Below are positions 1-9,587 of a stretch of 64,000 bases of DNA, one piece after another. The notes under the pieces are model-generated. The model was not told the DNA's origin. It saw nothing but the letters and a program-made list of their open reading frames with translations, and searched no databases. The stretch is from an uncultured Alphaproteobacteria bacterium (lineage in GTDB: Bacteria; Pseudomonadota; Alphaproteobacteria; Rhodobacterales; Rhodobacteraceae). The DNA is taken from contig CACAMI010000001.1 in NCBI GenBank assembly GCA_902533625.1, positions 1 through 64,000 of the forward strand, given 5' to 3'. Each line of letters starts with the position of its first letter. The first letter of the stretch is position 1. The translations under genes and the position numbers were made by a program.

Positions 1-1847
1 TCAAAAAAATCGAGTACTTCAATTGCTAGGTTCCGTCCCATACCAGATTCATCCCGAAACTTTTTTAAATTGAGATACCCATTATTATTTTTATCAATAA
101 TTCCTTCTAAAATCTTTGCTAATTCCAGTAGAGTACTCGAAGAAAAATACCGCTTTTCTGTCAATCTGATTAACAAACCTAAGTTACATAATCGGTCTAA
201 TAAATCCTGTAAAACTTTTACCTCCATGCCAAGATTGGAAGCTAGGTCAGAAACTATAGGTGGAGAAAATTTATTGCTTGTAAAAATATTTTCGATCTTT
301 TCCCAATTCATCTGATCTCTTTTGCTTATTTTCGCAATACGACCAGCGCTATGAATATATTTGCCCGAGCGCTTTAGTTTACCCAACCCAATGCACTCGC
401 TCAAAACAGCCTTTATGACAAAGTTAGGTAGATTATTATCTAAGTTTTTTGCTATTTCATTCTCATCCAAGCCAATGATATCAGGTTTTCTTTTATGAAA
501 AGTATCAACCTCCCTTATTGTCTTCCCTAATAAGGTATTCCAATTTTCAAACGAAAAACCCCACACATTAGAACCATCTCCAAATTTCTTTATTTTTAAT
601 GACCCCATTAACTCTTTCATCTCTTCCGTGGTCAAGTTTCTCGCTACCGAAAATTTAACTAAATCTAGACCCGAGCTACTTTTCGAAAGCAAAGAAGATA
701 GAGCTTTCTTTACGGAATTTTGAGACATAGCCTGAAGTAATTCAATCCGCTTTGGTCTTGCTCTTCCTCGTTCCCTAGAAAAGGGATCAATAATTTTTCC
801 ACCTCCGATAGTCCGGCTTGCAGACCTATCTCTAAGAATAAAATTATCCCCAAAAACAGCGTGTATCGGCTCATCTGGCACTATTTGGACAAAAACCTCA
901 CTACCAGGAATTGCAGATCGATGTTCCAAAATGGCAACTCTGCACGTCACATTCCCTGCTCCAATATAAAGATGCGCAGGGGTCCAGTGTTTTAATGGCT
1001 TCAATTCACTTTTTGAAACAATGAGTTTAGCGTCTAAACGATTGTTCAGCACATGAATCTTATCAGCTAAAATCCAGTCACCACGTCTTATATTTTTTAA
1101 GTCTACCTCTGGCCCAGTAATATTTAATGCACACCGCTGCCCAGCCATTCCTCTCTCACTGTGCTTATTTTGGCTTTGAATGGCCCTTACTTTGACCGAT
1201 TTCCCCGATGGAGCATGTTTTAGGTTATCCCCAATATTTACGATGCCAGAATGAACAGATCCTGTAGCAACGACACCAGCTCCTTTTATTCCGAAACTTC
1301 TATCAATACAGAACCTAAAATTTCCACTTGTAGTTCTTTTTGTAAGACTTTGGGCCCTTTTCTTCAAATGGGCCAACAGATCATTAATTCCCTCTTTGGT
1401 TAAATTTGAAACTGGAAAAATCGAAGCTCTTTCTAAATCATTATCTTCCAAAATTTTTTGAATGATCTCGCTGACTTCTCTCACTCTGTTTTGGGAAACC
1501 TTGTCTATCTTGGTAATGGCAGCAGCACCGCATCTAACTCCTAAAAGACTAAGAATTTCCAAATGTTCCCTTGTCTGAGGCATGGGCCCATCATCAGCAG
1601 CAATCACTAATAATGCAAAATCAATATTCGTTACACCGGCAATCATATTCCGAACAAATCGTTCATGTCCGGGCACATCTACAAATCCCAAAGTGGTCTC
1701 GTCCTCATTACCATAGTAGGCAAAACCTAGATCAACTGACATTCCACGGCGCTTTTCCTCCGGAAGTCGATCTGTATCAATCCCAGTCAGCTCTTTTACT
1801 AAAAGTGTTTTTCCATGATCAATATGGCCAGCAGTCGCTATAATCAT
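1..1847 (-). CDS. selB: Selenocysteine-specific translation elongation factor SelB (C-terminus truncated by window edge)
   Basis: Reverse-strand reading from ATG at 1847: [46 protein letters not shown]...[18 protein letters not shown]; GTPase G1/G3 motifs of SelB; immediately downstream of selA. Confidence 0.93.
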   Translation of the reverse strand, partial: MIIATAGHIDHGKTLLVKELTGIDTDRLPEEKRRGMSVDLGFAYYGNEDETTLGFVDVPGHERFVRNMIAGVTNIDFALLVIAADDGPMPQTREHLEILSLLGVRCGAAAITKIDKVSQNRVREVSEIIQKILEDNDLERASIFPVSNLTKEGINDLLAHLKKRAQSLTKRTTSGNFRFCIDRSFGIKGAGVVATGSVHSGIVNIGDNLKHAPSGKSVKVRAIQSQNKHSERGMAGQRCALNITGPEVDLKNIRRGDWILADKIHVLNNRLDAKLIVSKSELKPLKHWTPAHLYIGAGNVTCRVAILEHRSAIPGSEVFVQIVPDEPIHAVFGDNFILRDRSASRTIGGGKIIDPFSRERGRARPKRIELLQAMSQNSVKKALSSLLSKSSSGLDLVKFSVARNLTTEEMKELMGSLKIKKFGDGSNVWGFSFENWNTLLGKTIREVDTFHKRKPDIIGLDENEIAKNLDNNLPNFVIKAVLSECIGLGKLKRSGKYIHSAGRIAKISKRDQMNWEKIENIFTSNKFSPPIVSDLASNLGMEVKVLQDLLDRLCNLGLLIRLTEKRYFSSSTLLELAKILEGIIDKNNNGYLNLKKFRDESGMGRNLAIEVLDFF

Positions 1848-1851
1848 AAAT

Positions 1852-3288
1852 TTAGAAATCCCAGTTTTTCGGCAAGAATTCTAATTGTTTAAGAAAAGCA
1901 CTCTCATTCTCTAAATTCCTCAAATCAAGAATAAAGGCGTTGTCATGTACCCTGCCAATTATAGGAATGGGCAATTTTCGAAAAACCTCAGAAACCTTAG
2001 ATAGAAAAAATCCATTGCTAGACTTTTTATTCTTTAATCGAATCGCAATTCCTGCACTTGGAAGCAATTGATTGGGTAGGGCTCCACTGCCAACTTGACT
2101 TTGGCAATCAACCGCCTCCAAAGTAGCCATTCGCTCCATATGAAACCGTAGCTCTGGCAGTACTCTATCGACAACATTTTTTATCTCCTCCTCGGACCGC
2201 AAGAGCAGGCGAAGGGTAGGAATTTTCTGTACTGCCTTCTCGGGGTTTCCATAGATCTTCAGTACAGCTGATAGAGCGGCAACTGTTAATTTATCACATC
2301 TCATCGCGCGCTTCATAGCATTCCTATTTATTCTCGCAATAAGATTTTTCCGACCTGCAATTATTCCACACTGAGGTCCTCCAAGAAGTTTATCTCCACT
2401 AAATGTAACCAAATCAACACCAGACTGAAGTTTTTTTAGGGGAGTTGGTTCTAGCGTTACATTAGAATTCTTAAGATCAATCAATGAGCCACTACCTAAG
2501 TCAACTACAAACGGTATATTGTAATCCCTACTGAGCTTTATAATATCGGCCTCTTTTACCTCTTTTGTGAACCCGGTTATTGTATAGTTGCTTGTATAAG
2601 CTTTTAAGATTAGCCCTGTCTTCGAACTTAAAGCATTTTCAAAGTCCTCAAAGTGTGTGCGATTGGTGGTTCCGACCTCTCGCAACTTGCAGCCAGAACT
2701 TGTCATAATATCAGGCAATCGAAAGGACCCGCCTATTTCAACCAACTCACCACGACTGACTAGAACTTCCTTTCGCCTCGCGAGTGTGTTTAGCACCAAC
2801 ATAACCGCTGCTGCATTATTATTTACTATGGTAACAGCCTCTGCGCCCGTCAGGCGACATAACTCTTCCTCGACATGCTTGTCCCGACTACCTCTATCAC
2901 CTTCCAAAATATTATATTCTAGATTCACGGCCTGACTGGCAGCCTCCGTCATTGCACTAATTGCCTCTTCTGGAAGCAATGCACGTCCAAGGTTAGTATG
3001 TAGAATAGTTCCCGATAGATTCAAAACGGGCTGAAGAGATTTCTCTGTAAATATTAAAACTTTTCTTCTGACTCGATCAACAAAGACTTCTTCTTTGAAT
3101 TTAACACTTTTCTTATTTTCAGAATTAATCATAGAATTTCGAAATTCCTCTTGGACCGCCCGGACACTGTCAGAGACCATACTGTGTCCAAATTCAGAGA
3201 CTAGATTTTTTACACTGGGAAAATCCAAAATTTTGTGCACGGAGGGAACAGAGGACAGATTTGATTGACTAGTTTTCAGTTTATTCAC
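1852..3288 (-). CDS. selA: L-seryl-tRNA(Sec) selenium transferase SelA
   Basis: 478 aa; GTILHTNLGRALLPEEA, VNLEYNILEGDRGSRDKHVEEELCRLTGAEAVTIVNNNAAAVMLVLNTLA, SGDKLLGGPQCGIIAG are SelA signatures. Confidence 0.95.
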   Translation of the reverse strand: MNKLKTSQSNLSSVPSVHKILDFPSVKNLVSEFGHSMVSDSVRAVQEEFRNSMINSENKKSVKFKEEVFVDRVRRKVLIFTEKSLQPVLNLSGTILHTNLGRALLPEEAISAMTEAASQAVNLEYNILEGDRGSRDKHVEEELCRLTGAEAVTIVNNNAAAVMLVLNTLARRKEVLVSRGELVEIGGSFRLPDIMTSSGCKLREVGTTNRTHFEDFENALSSKTGLILKAYTSNYTITGFTKEVKEADIIKLSRDYNIPFVVDLGSGSLIDLKNSNVTLEPTPLKKLQSGVDLVTFSGDKLLGGPQCGIIAGRKNLIARINRNAMKRAMRCDKLTVAALSAVLKIYGNPEKAVQKIPTLRLLLRSEEEIKNVVDRVLPELRFHMERMATLEAVDCQSQVGSGALPNQLLPSAGIAIRLKNKKSSNGFFLSKVSEVFRKLPIPIIGRVHDNAFILDLRNLENESAFLKQLEFLPKNWDF

Positions 3289-3482
3289 TTTTTTTCTACA
3301 TGTTATGTAAGGTTAGAAAAATTTATCTGTGTTTTGGATAAAGTTCAATTTCTATCACGAAAAATTTAATAATCCTTACATTTGGGTGTCTCTCAAAATT
3401 TTGCCATAGACTTAAAGTAACATTATAGTCAAACTAGGCTTTTAAAATGGTTTGATATCTATACTAATCGGAAAGTTAAATA

Positions 3483-5684
3483 ATGCTTTTCTTTTCAAGA
3501 AAAAATAGGCCCTTTGAACTTGGTCCGTATCCACTTGAGCGGTTAAGGCATAATGAGAAGTTTTTAAAGATTGAGTCTGAAAGACCAAAAATATCGCGCC
3601 CAATTCCCAAAGAACCAATCAATCCAAATACATTTTCCAAAGCCATAGCTAAATATTTAGAAATGTTTTCTGATTTAGGGAAGGTTGAACCCAGCCCAAA
3701 AAGAGCTCCTGTACCTGATGATCTCTCCCTAAGAACGAAAGACATTAAGGGTGCAGGGTATTTTTTGGATGCTGCCCAGATTGGCATTTGTAATATGGTT
3801 GATAACGCCTGGTATAAAGGAGTTAATCCTTATAATCACAAATACGCAATTGTTATAGCTGTCCGCCCAGGTAGAACACCTGAAACTAATAATTTAGCCT
3901 ATGATTGGGTAAATGGACATGAGATCGCAGCCGCTGAACTAAGAGCTTTTGAAATTGCCGTAGCCTTATCTGAACATGTTCAATGGATGGGATTTGATGG
4001 GAACGCCCATAATCATAATAATGGAGATGTTGATATAGGCCGCCTATCAGTCATGGCAGGGCTTAATGTTAGAGATGGAGAAGCTATTCTAAATCCTTTC
4101 CTTGGAAAATCTTTTGCGCTAGCCGCAGTGACAACAAATTATGAACTAAATGTAGACAAACCTCTTTCTGCCTCCTCTAAAAACGGTAGAGGTATAGGTT
4201 ATTGGCTAGGTATGGGTAGTGCTGTGCCAGGAATTGAATGGGGGCGACGTGAAAAAAGAGCAACCCATTTAAGTGCTTATCCACTAGAAACAGTAAAAAA
4301 AGTAGAAAGACCCACCACTATTATTTTAGATGACGAAGTACCACAAGTTCCAAAGCGCGCTGAATTTTTTGCTCGAGCCGAAGCTGGGGATTTAGGAGAG
4401 AAATCAAGGGTTGAGCGTGGGCGTTTTGCGTTTAAACACCCCTTTGCCATGTCAATGGTAAGTTTAATTAAGCGTATGGTTCCAGAGCAAGACGGTCAGG
4501 TCTGTAAAGAAAAAGGTGTCAGCTACAATGACCCGGGCGCAAACGCAAAGGCCCTTAAATCTATTTCGTACTTATTAGGATCTGAAATGACTGGAATTTG
4601 TGAAATTCCCAGATACGCCTGGTATTCAAACCGTAAAGATGGTTCAGAAATTCCCTATAAGCATAAATACGCCGTTGTTATGCTAGTTGATCAAGGTTAC
4701 GAAACGATGGAGGGCGCATCTGGAGATGATTTTATTTCTGGCGCGCAATCCATGCGTGCCTATATGCGAGGAGCAGAAATAGCGGGCGTAATGGCCGAAC
4801 ATCTACGATCAAACGGCTTTTCATCTCGAGCACAGACGAATGCAGACTCCGATGTTGTTCATATACCCCTTGTACTTTGGGCTGGGCTTGGAGAGTTATC
4901 AAGAATAGGTGAGTTAGTTCTAAATCCTTTTATAGGCCCACGTCTTAAAACTGTTGTTATGACAACAAATATGCCTCTTGAAGTCGATAAGCCAATAGAT
5001 TTTGGACTCCAAAAATTCTGCTCGAGCTGCTTCAAGTGTGCGAGAGAATGTCCATGCAATGCCATTTCCTGGGGTGATAAAATAATGTTCAACGGATACG
5101 AAATATGGAAGCCAGATGTTGAAAGATGTACCCGCTATAGACTTACAAATCAAAAAGGCTTGGCTTGCGGACGTTGCATGAAAACATGCCCCCTTAATAA
5201 GGTGGTTACATGGGAGGGACCTCTGATGACAAGAGTAGCTTCTTGGCTGGGTATAAATGCCCGTTTTTTAAAACCCCTTATTATCCCTATAGCTGTTTGG
5301 CTTGATGACTGGTTGGGTCATGGAATTCGAAATCCATTAAAAAAATGGTGGCTAGATTTAGAAATTGTTGATGGAAACGCCGTTCACCCAACTAAGGGAG
5401 TCAACGAAAGAGACCTGAACCTTAGTCATAAGATTGATCCAGAGAAACAAAATATGGCTTACTATCATGCCAACGACATGCCTCCCCCAAACACAAAAGT
5501 CCCAATCTTAGTTGATCGCAACAAAGCCCTTAAAGCTAAGGAGCTTGTTGAAACACCTGCAGAGGCTCTACTACGAACCGCATCCGGTGGAAAAAAACCC
5601 GATCACTACGTCCCAACTCCCCCTACAAAAGACATTGATTCATCTGCAAAAGATACAGAAAGTTCTTGGTGGGGGAAAAATTAA
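3483..5684 (+). CDS. Reductive dehalogenase (RdhA)-like cobalamin/4Fe-4S protein, cytosolic type, two-module
   Basis: 733 aa; AGLGELSRIGELVLNPFIGPRLKTVVMTTNMPLEVDKPIDFGLQKFCSSCFKCARECPCNAIS and ...CGRCMKTCPLNK (two 4Fe-4S motifs) match the RdhA core; no TAT signal at N-terminus. Confidence 0.85.
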   Translation: MLFFSRKNRPFELGPYPLERLRHNEKFLKIESERPKISRPIPKEPINPNTFSKAIAKYLEMFSDLGKVEPSPKRAPVPDDLSLRTKDIKGAGYFLDAAQIGICNMVDNAWYKGVNPYNHKYAIVIAVRPGRTPETNNLAYDWVNGHEIAAAELRAFEIAVALSEHVQWMGFDGNAHNHNNGDVDIGRLSVMAGLNVRDGEAILNPFLGKSFALAAVTTNYELNVDKPLSASSKNGRGIGYWLGMGSAVPGIEWGRREKRATHLSAYPLETVKKVERPTTIILDDEVPQVPKRAEFFARAEAGDLGEKSRVERGRFAFKHPFAMSMVSLIKRMVPEQDGQVCKEKGVSYNDPGANAKALKSISYLLGSEMTGICEIPRYAWYSNRKDGSEIPYKHKYAVVMLVDQGYETMEGASGDDFISGAQSMRAYMRGAEIAGVMAEHLRSNGFSSRAQTNADSDVVHIPLVLWAGLGELSRIGELVLNPFIGPRLKTVVMTTNMPLEVDKPIDFGLQKFCSSCFKCARECPCNAISWGDKIMFNGYEIWKPDVERCTRYRLTNQKGLACGRCMKTCPLNKVVTWEGPLMTRVASWLGINARFLKPLIIPIAVWLDDWLGHGIRNPLKKWWLDLEIVDGNAVHPTKGVNERDLNLSHKIDPEKQNMAYYHANDMPPPNTKVPILVDRNKALKAKELVETPAEALLRTASGGKKPDHYVPTPPTKDIDSSAKDTESSWWGKN

Positions 5685-5742
5685 ATCTCCAAATAATGAA
5701 ATTATTATTTAAAAAAAAATTTAAAGTAATACTCTTTTTTAT

Positions 5743-6303
5743 ATGAAAATACTTCTTGTTCTTTGCCACCCCAGAAGAGATTCCCTAAGTGGAAATGTCG
5801 CAGATGCATTTGCAAAAGGTGCTTTAGAAGCTGGGCACAAAATTGACTTTCTTGATTTATATGGAGAGAAATTCAACCCTGTTCTAAAAGTGCCAGATGA
5901 ACCTAATGATGGAAAGTTAGAGAATTATTCAAAGGAAGTTCAGGAGGGCTTTATCCGATTAAATAATAATGAAGCAGTGGTTATGGTTTTCCCACTATGG
6001 TGGTGGTCTATGCCAGCAATGTTGAAAGGTTGGATTGATAGGGTCTGGAATTATGGCCTTACTTACGGACCTTGCCAGCACAATATAAAAAAGGGTGCAA
6101 TGCTGATTTTGCCTGCACATACTGAAGAAGACTTAAAGAAAAGAAATTATCTAGAGGCTATACGAACATCTTTTGATGTAGGAATATTTAATTACAATGA
6201 AATTAACGACAGTGAACTAACCTTTCTCGGAGGGACTGATCAAGGCAGAGAGCACTGTAAAAAGCATATTAAAACAGCATATGACAAAGGGTTAGAGTTT
6301 TAA
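5743..6303 (+). CDS. NAD(P)H-dependent oxidoreductase, flavodoxin-like fold (NQO1/MdaB/KefF type)
   Basis: MKILLVLCHPRRDSLSGNVADAFAKGALEAGHKIDFLDLY...VMVFPLWWWSMPAMLKGWIDRV. Confidence 0.85.
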   Translation: MKILLVLCHPRRDSLSGNVADAFAKGALEAGHKIDFLDLYGEKFNPVLKVPDEPNDGKLENYSKEVQEGFIRLNNNEAVVMVFPLWWWSMPAMLKGWIDRVWNYGLTYGPCQHNIKKGAMLILPAHTEEDLKKRNYLEAIRTSFDVGIFNYNEINDSELTFLGGTDQGREHCKKHIKTAYDKGLEF

Positions 6304-6496
6304 AAATTTCCTGATTAACTTTAAACAATATCTCCCTATTGCATCCAAAATCTTATCAATTTTATTTCCAAGAAAAATTTTTGTAATGATCCTTGAATGT
6401 CTAAATCAATAAGTTTCTTTATTTCCACAATTCAAAATTATAGGTTAGAAAAATACTGCATATAGTATATAAAGAAGGAACCTTCTGGATAAAAAT

Positions 6497-7117
6497 ATGA
6501 TACGGAAATTTGATAAATCCACTGCATTACTATTAGTTGATACTCAAAAGGGTGTTAACGATACTTTTTATTATGGTGGTAAGAACGGTAGAAGGAACAA
6601 CTTAAAAGCAGAAGAAAATATCATAGCCATTTTAAAGTTGTGGCGGGCCTCTGATCGCCAGGTGGCTTTCACTAAACACGATTCCAGGGAGGAAAACTCC
6701 CCTTTAAAGCTTAAGCTCGAAAGCGGGCAGCAGCTCGAGGGAATGAGGCCAAAAGACGGAGATATTGTTGTAAAAAAAGATGTAAACAGTGGCTTTATAG
6801 GTACTTCACTTGAGTTAGATCTGAGAAGAGCTGGAATTCAAAGGTTGGTGTTTGTTGGGTTTTTTACGAATGTCTGCATTGAAACTACAGTTCGTATGTC
6901 AGGAAATATGGGCTTCGATACTTACCTAGTACATGACGCCTGTGCCGCCATGAATTGTATTGGTCATGATGGCACTGATTATGATCCTGATGTAGTACAC
7001 AATATGGCTATTGCAAATCTACATGGTGAGTTTTGTACTGCCATTACAACTGCGGATGCTTTGGGCTTATGTGAAAAGGATTCAAGTTCTCTATATAGAG
7101 TGCAAGGAAACGAATAG
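6497..7117 (+). CDS. Isochorismatase-family cysteine hydrolase
   Basis: ALLLVDTQKGVND (Asp), KKDVNSGF (Lys), GFFTNVCIETTVRMSGNMGFDTYLVHDACA (Cys). Confidence 0.85.
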   Translation: MIRKFDKSTALLLVDTQKGVNDTFYYGGKNGRRNNLKAEENIIAILKLWRASDRQVAFTKHDSREENSPLKLKLESGQQLEGMRPKDGDIVVKKDVNSGFIGTSLELDLRRAGIQRLVFVGFFTNVCIETTVRMSGNMGFDTYLVHDACAAMNCIGHDGTDYDPDVVHNMAIANLHGEFCTAITTADALGLCEKDSSSLYRVQGNE

Positions 7118-7989
7118 TGTTCGGGGTTTCATCTATGACAGCTCCTTTGAAGAAGGTAGCAGTAATGAAACCAGGCGCTTCCCTAATTAATGCAGACCCA
7201 GTTAAATGGCATTACGGGCCTCTTTTTGATCCAAAAAAAGTTGCAGAAGTTCATAGCAATTTTGTTGAAATTTTAAAAGATTCAGGGGCTGAAGTTTATT
7301 GGATGTCCGAGAACGGTTTTGAAATTGCCGATTCTGTTTTCACATATGATGCTTCTCTTATGACCCCAGAAGGCGCTATTTTAATGTCACCTGGCAAACT
7401 CCTCAGAAAGGGTGAACAAAATATTCACAAAAGCTTTTATGAGAATGAAAATATTCCAATAATAGGAAATGTGGATTCAGACGGAATGGCGGAAGCTGGA
7501 GATACATTATGGTTAGACAGCCAGACACTTATTATAGGTAGGGGTTTCAGAACAAACCCAAATGGTATCAAACAAATAAAGGAACTATTAAAGCCACAAG
7601 GAATCAAAACATATGTGTTTGATCTTCCTGTTTATTCGGGAAAATCTGCATGTCTGCACCTTATGTCTCTTATTAGCCTTGTCGACACATCGTCTGCACT
7701 CATTTGTTTGCCACTTTTACCTGTAGGACTTTTGGATTTACTTTTAGAGAAAAACTTTTCCCTTATTGAAGCTCCGTTTGATGAATTTGAAAGTAGCAAC
7801 ACACTAAGCACTAATGTCTTAGCCACTTCACCCGGAGAATGCATAATGCTTGAGAGTATTCCTAAAACAAGAAAGGTTTTAACAGATTCTGGAATAAAAG
7901 TACGAGTCTTTCATGGTGACCCTCTTTGTATTGGGTGCGAAGGAGGACCAACATGTTTGACCAGACCTCTATTAAGAGACAGCATTTAA
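7117..7989 (+). CDS. Amidinotransferase/dimethylargininase (DDAH)-like guanidino-modifying protein
   Basis: Start is GTG 7117 or ATG 7135; EAGDTLWLD, CLHLMSLISLVD (His), C-terminal GGPTCLTRPLLR (Cys) fit DDAH/ADI-type catalytic residues. Confidence 0.75.
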   Translation: MFGVSSMTAPLKKVAVMKPGASLINADPVKWHYGPLFDPKKVAEVHSNFVEILKDSGAEVYWMSENGFEIADSVFTYDASLMTPEGAILMSPGKLLRKGEQNIHKSFYENENIPIIGNVDSDGMAEAGDTLWLDSQTLIIGRGFRTNPNGIKQIKELLKPQGIKTYVFDLPVYSGKSACLHLMSLISLVDTSSALICLPLLPVGLLDLLLEKNFSLIEAPFDEFESSNTLSTNVLATSPGECIMLESIPKTRKVLTDSGIKVRVFHGDPLCIGCEGGPTCLTRPLLRDSI

Positions 7990-7991
7990 AA

Positions 7992-9587
7992 ATGAAAAAA
8001 TACGACGTCGCAATTAGTGGATGTGGTCCTGTAGGAGCTATGCTGAGTTTGTTGCTGGCTAAGGGTGGATTGAAAGTCCTCGTCATTGAAAAAGAATTGA
8101 AGGTTTTCAATAAACCACGGGCAATTGTTTTAGATTCTGAAGCCATGAGAATTCTACAGTTTTGTGGGGTTGCTCACCAGTTAGGAGATTCAATTAAACC
8201 TCACCCTGGAACTGATTATATTGGCCTTGATGGACAGCTTATAAAAGTTTTTGATCCGCAGCCTCCGCCTTTTCAATTAGGATGGCCAGCGACCTTAACT
8301 TTTATACAACCTATTCTTGAACGTTTACTAAGAAAAAGAATTAATAACCAAAAAAATATTCACCTACTTCTGGGAAATGAATTAGTTGATGTGTCGGAAG
8401 CTAATAAGTCCGTTGAGATAAAGGTAAGGGGTTCATCTTCTAAGGACTCGAAAACCTTTTCAGCTAAATATCTAATTGGCTGTGATGGAGGAAATAGTGT
8501 TGTTCGAACAGCCATGAACGTTGGTGTTGAAGACTTAGGAGTAGACGAAGATTGGTTGGTTGTAGATGCTTATTTAATTAAAGAAACAAAACTACCTCCA
8601 AAATTTATACAATACTGCTGGCCCTCACGACCTGCTACTTTCGTTTTGGGTCCCAGAAATGTAAGAAGGTGGGAAATAAAAATTCTTCCAGGAGAAGATC
8701 TAAAAGATTTTGAAAGAAAAGAAAAAGTTATGGAAGTTCTGTCAAATTATGTCGACGTAAGTGCCTTAAAAATTTGGCGAACGGCCACCTATAAACACAG
8801 AGTAACAAGTAGCAAAAAATGGAAGATAAACAATATTTTTATCGCTGGTGATTCTGCGCACAGAACCCCTCCTTTTCTTGGGCAGGGACTGTGTACTGGA
8901 ATTAGAGATGTGGCAAATCTATCATGGAAAATACTCCATACAGAAAAGTTTGGATTAAATGATAAAATCTTAAACACATATGAAAAGGAAAGAAAACCTC
9001 ATGCCAAAGTGGTTATCAAACATGCAAAGGAATTTGGAAAAATCATTGGGGAACTTAATCTAGAAAGGGCAAAAAAAAGAGATGCTATTTTAAGGCCGCA
9101 GTTGATTAGTGGTAAAATGGAAACCACCCGGCAAAAATTCATCCCAGACATAAAGGGTAATCTGTTAATACAGAAGAGCCTTAAGACAAAGGAACGCCGC
9201 AATGGAGGAACTCTATTTGTTCAGCCAAGATTAAGGTTTCCTAAAGGTCAAGAAAAACTTATGGATGATGTCATACCTATGTCCTTTTTATACATAAGTA
9301 CTGGATTGAATCAGCAGGTCTGGATGAATCCTTACGAAACGTTTTGGAGAAAACTTGGAGGAATTAGAATTATAATAATGAAGGATACCGAAAGAAAAGA
9401 AACCACTCCAAAAGAAATTGTAATTACAAAAGAAGTGGGGAAAATTTTTAGTGACTGGTCTTCAAAAATGTCGTGTGAGGCCGTACTGGTTAGGCCTGAT
9501 AGATACGTGTTTTCAACAATTCACAACCAAGAGGATATCAATGCAGCTATAAAAAAATTAAGGACAATATTTTCTCAGAAGCACTAA
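7992..9587 (+). CDS. FAD-dependent aromatic monooxygenase (MhpA/PheA-like, FAD_binding_3)
   Basis: ATG 7992; KKYDVAISGCGPVGAMLSLLLAKGGLKVLVIEKE (GxGxxG), GDSAHRTPPFLGQGLCTGIRDVANLSWKI (second FAD motif). Confidence 0.88.
   Translation: MKKYDVAISGCGPVGAMLSLLLAKGGLKVLVIEKELKVFNKPRAIVLDSEAMRILQFCGVAHQLGDSIKPHPGTDYIGLDGQLIKVFDPQPPPFQLGWPATLTFIQPILERLLRKRINNQKNIHLLLGNELVDVSEANKSVEIKVRGSSSKDSKTFSAKYLIGCDGGNSVVRTAMNVGVEDLGVDEDWLVVDAYLIKETKLPPKFIQYCWPSRPATFVLGPRNVRRWEIKILPGEDLKDFERKEKVMEVLSNYVDVSALKIWRTATYKHRVTSSKKWKINNIFIAGDSAHRTPPFLGQGLCTGIRDVANLSWKILHTEKFGLNDKILNTYEKERKPHAKVVIKHAKEFGKIIGELNLERAKKRDAILRPQLISGKMETTRQKFIPDIKGNLLIQKSLKTKERRNGGTLFVQPRLRFPKGQEKLMDDVIPMSFLYISTGLNQQVWMNPYETFWRKLGGIRIIIMKDTERKETTPKEIVITKEVGKIFSDWSSKMSCEAVLVRPDRYVFSTIHNQEDINAAIKKLRTIFSQKH

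Noticed and set aside
70-315. ORF 81 aa, plus strand, and 1571..1843 plus-strand ORF
   Set aside because: Antisense to the SelB coding frame; composition and lack of homology fit spurious shadow ORFs.
3483-5684. RdhA-like gene as a selenoprotein because of adjacent selAB
   Set aside because: The frame is open without internal TGA and all FeS cysteines are encoded as Cys.
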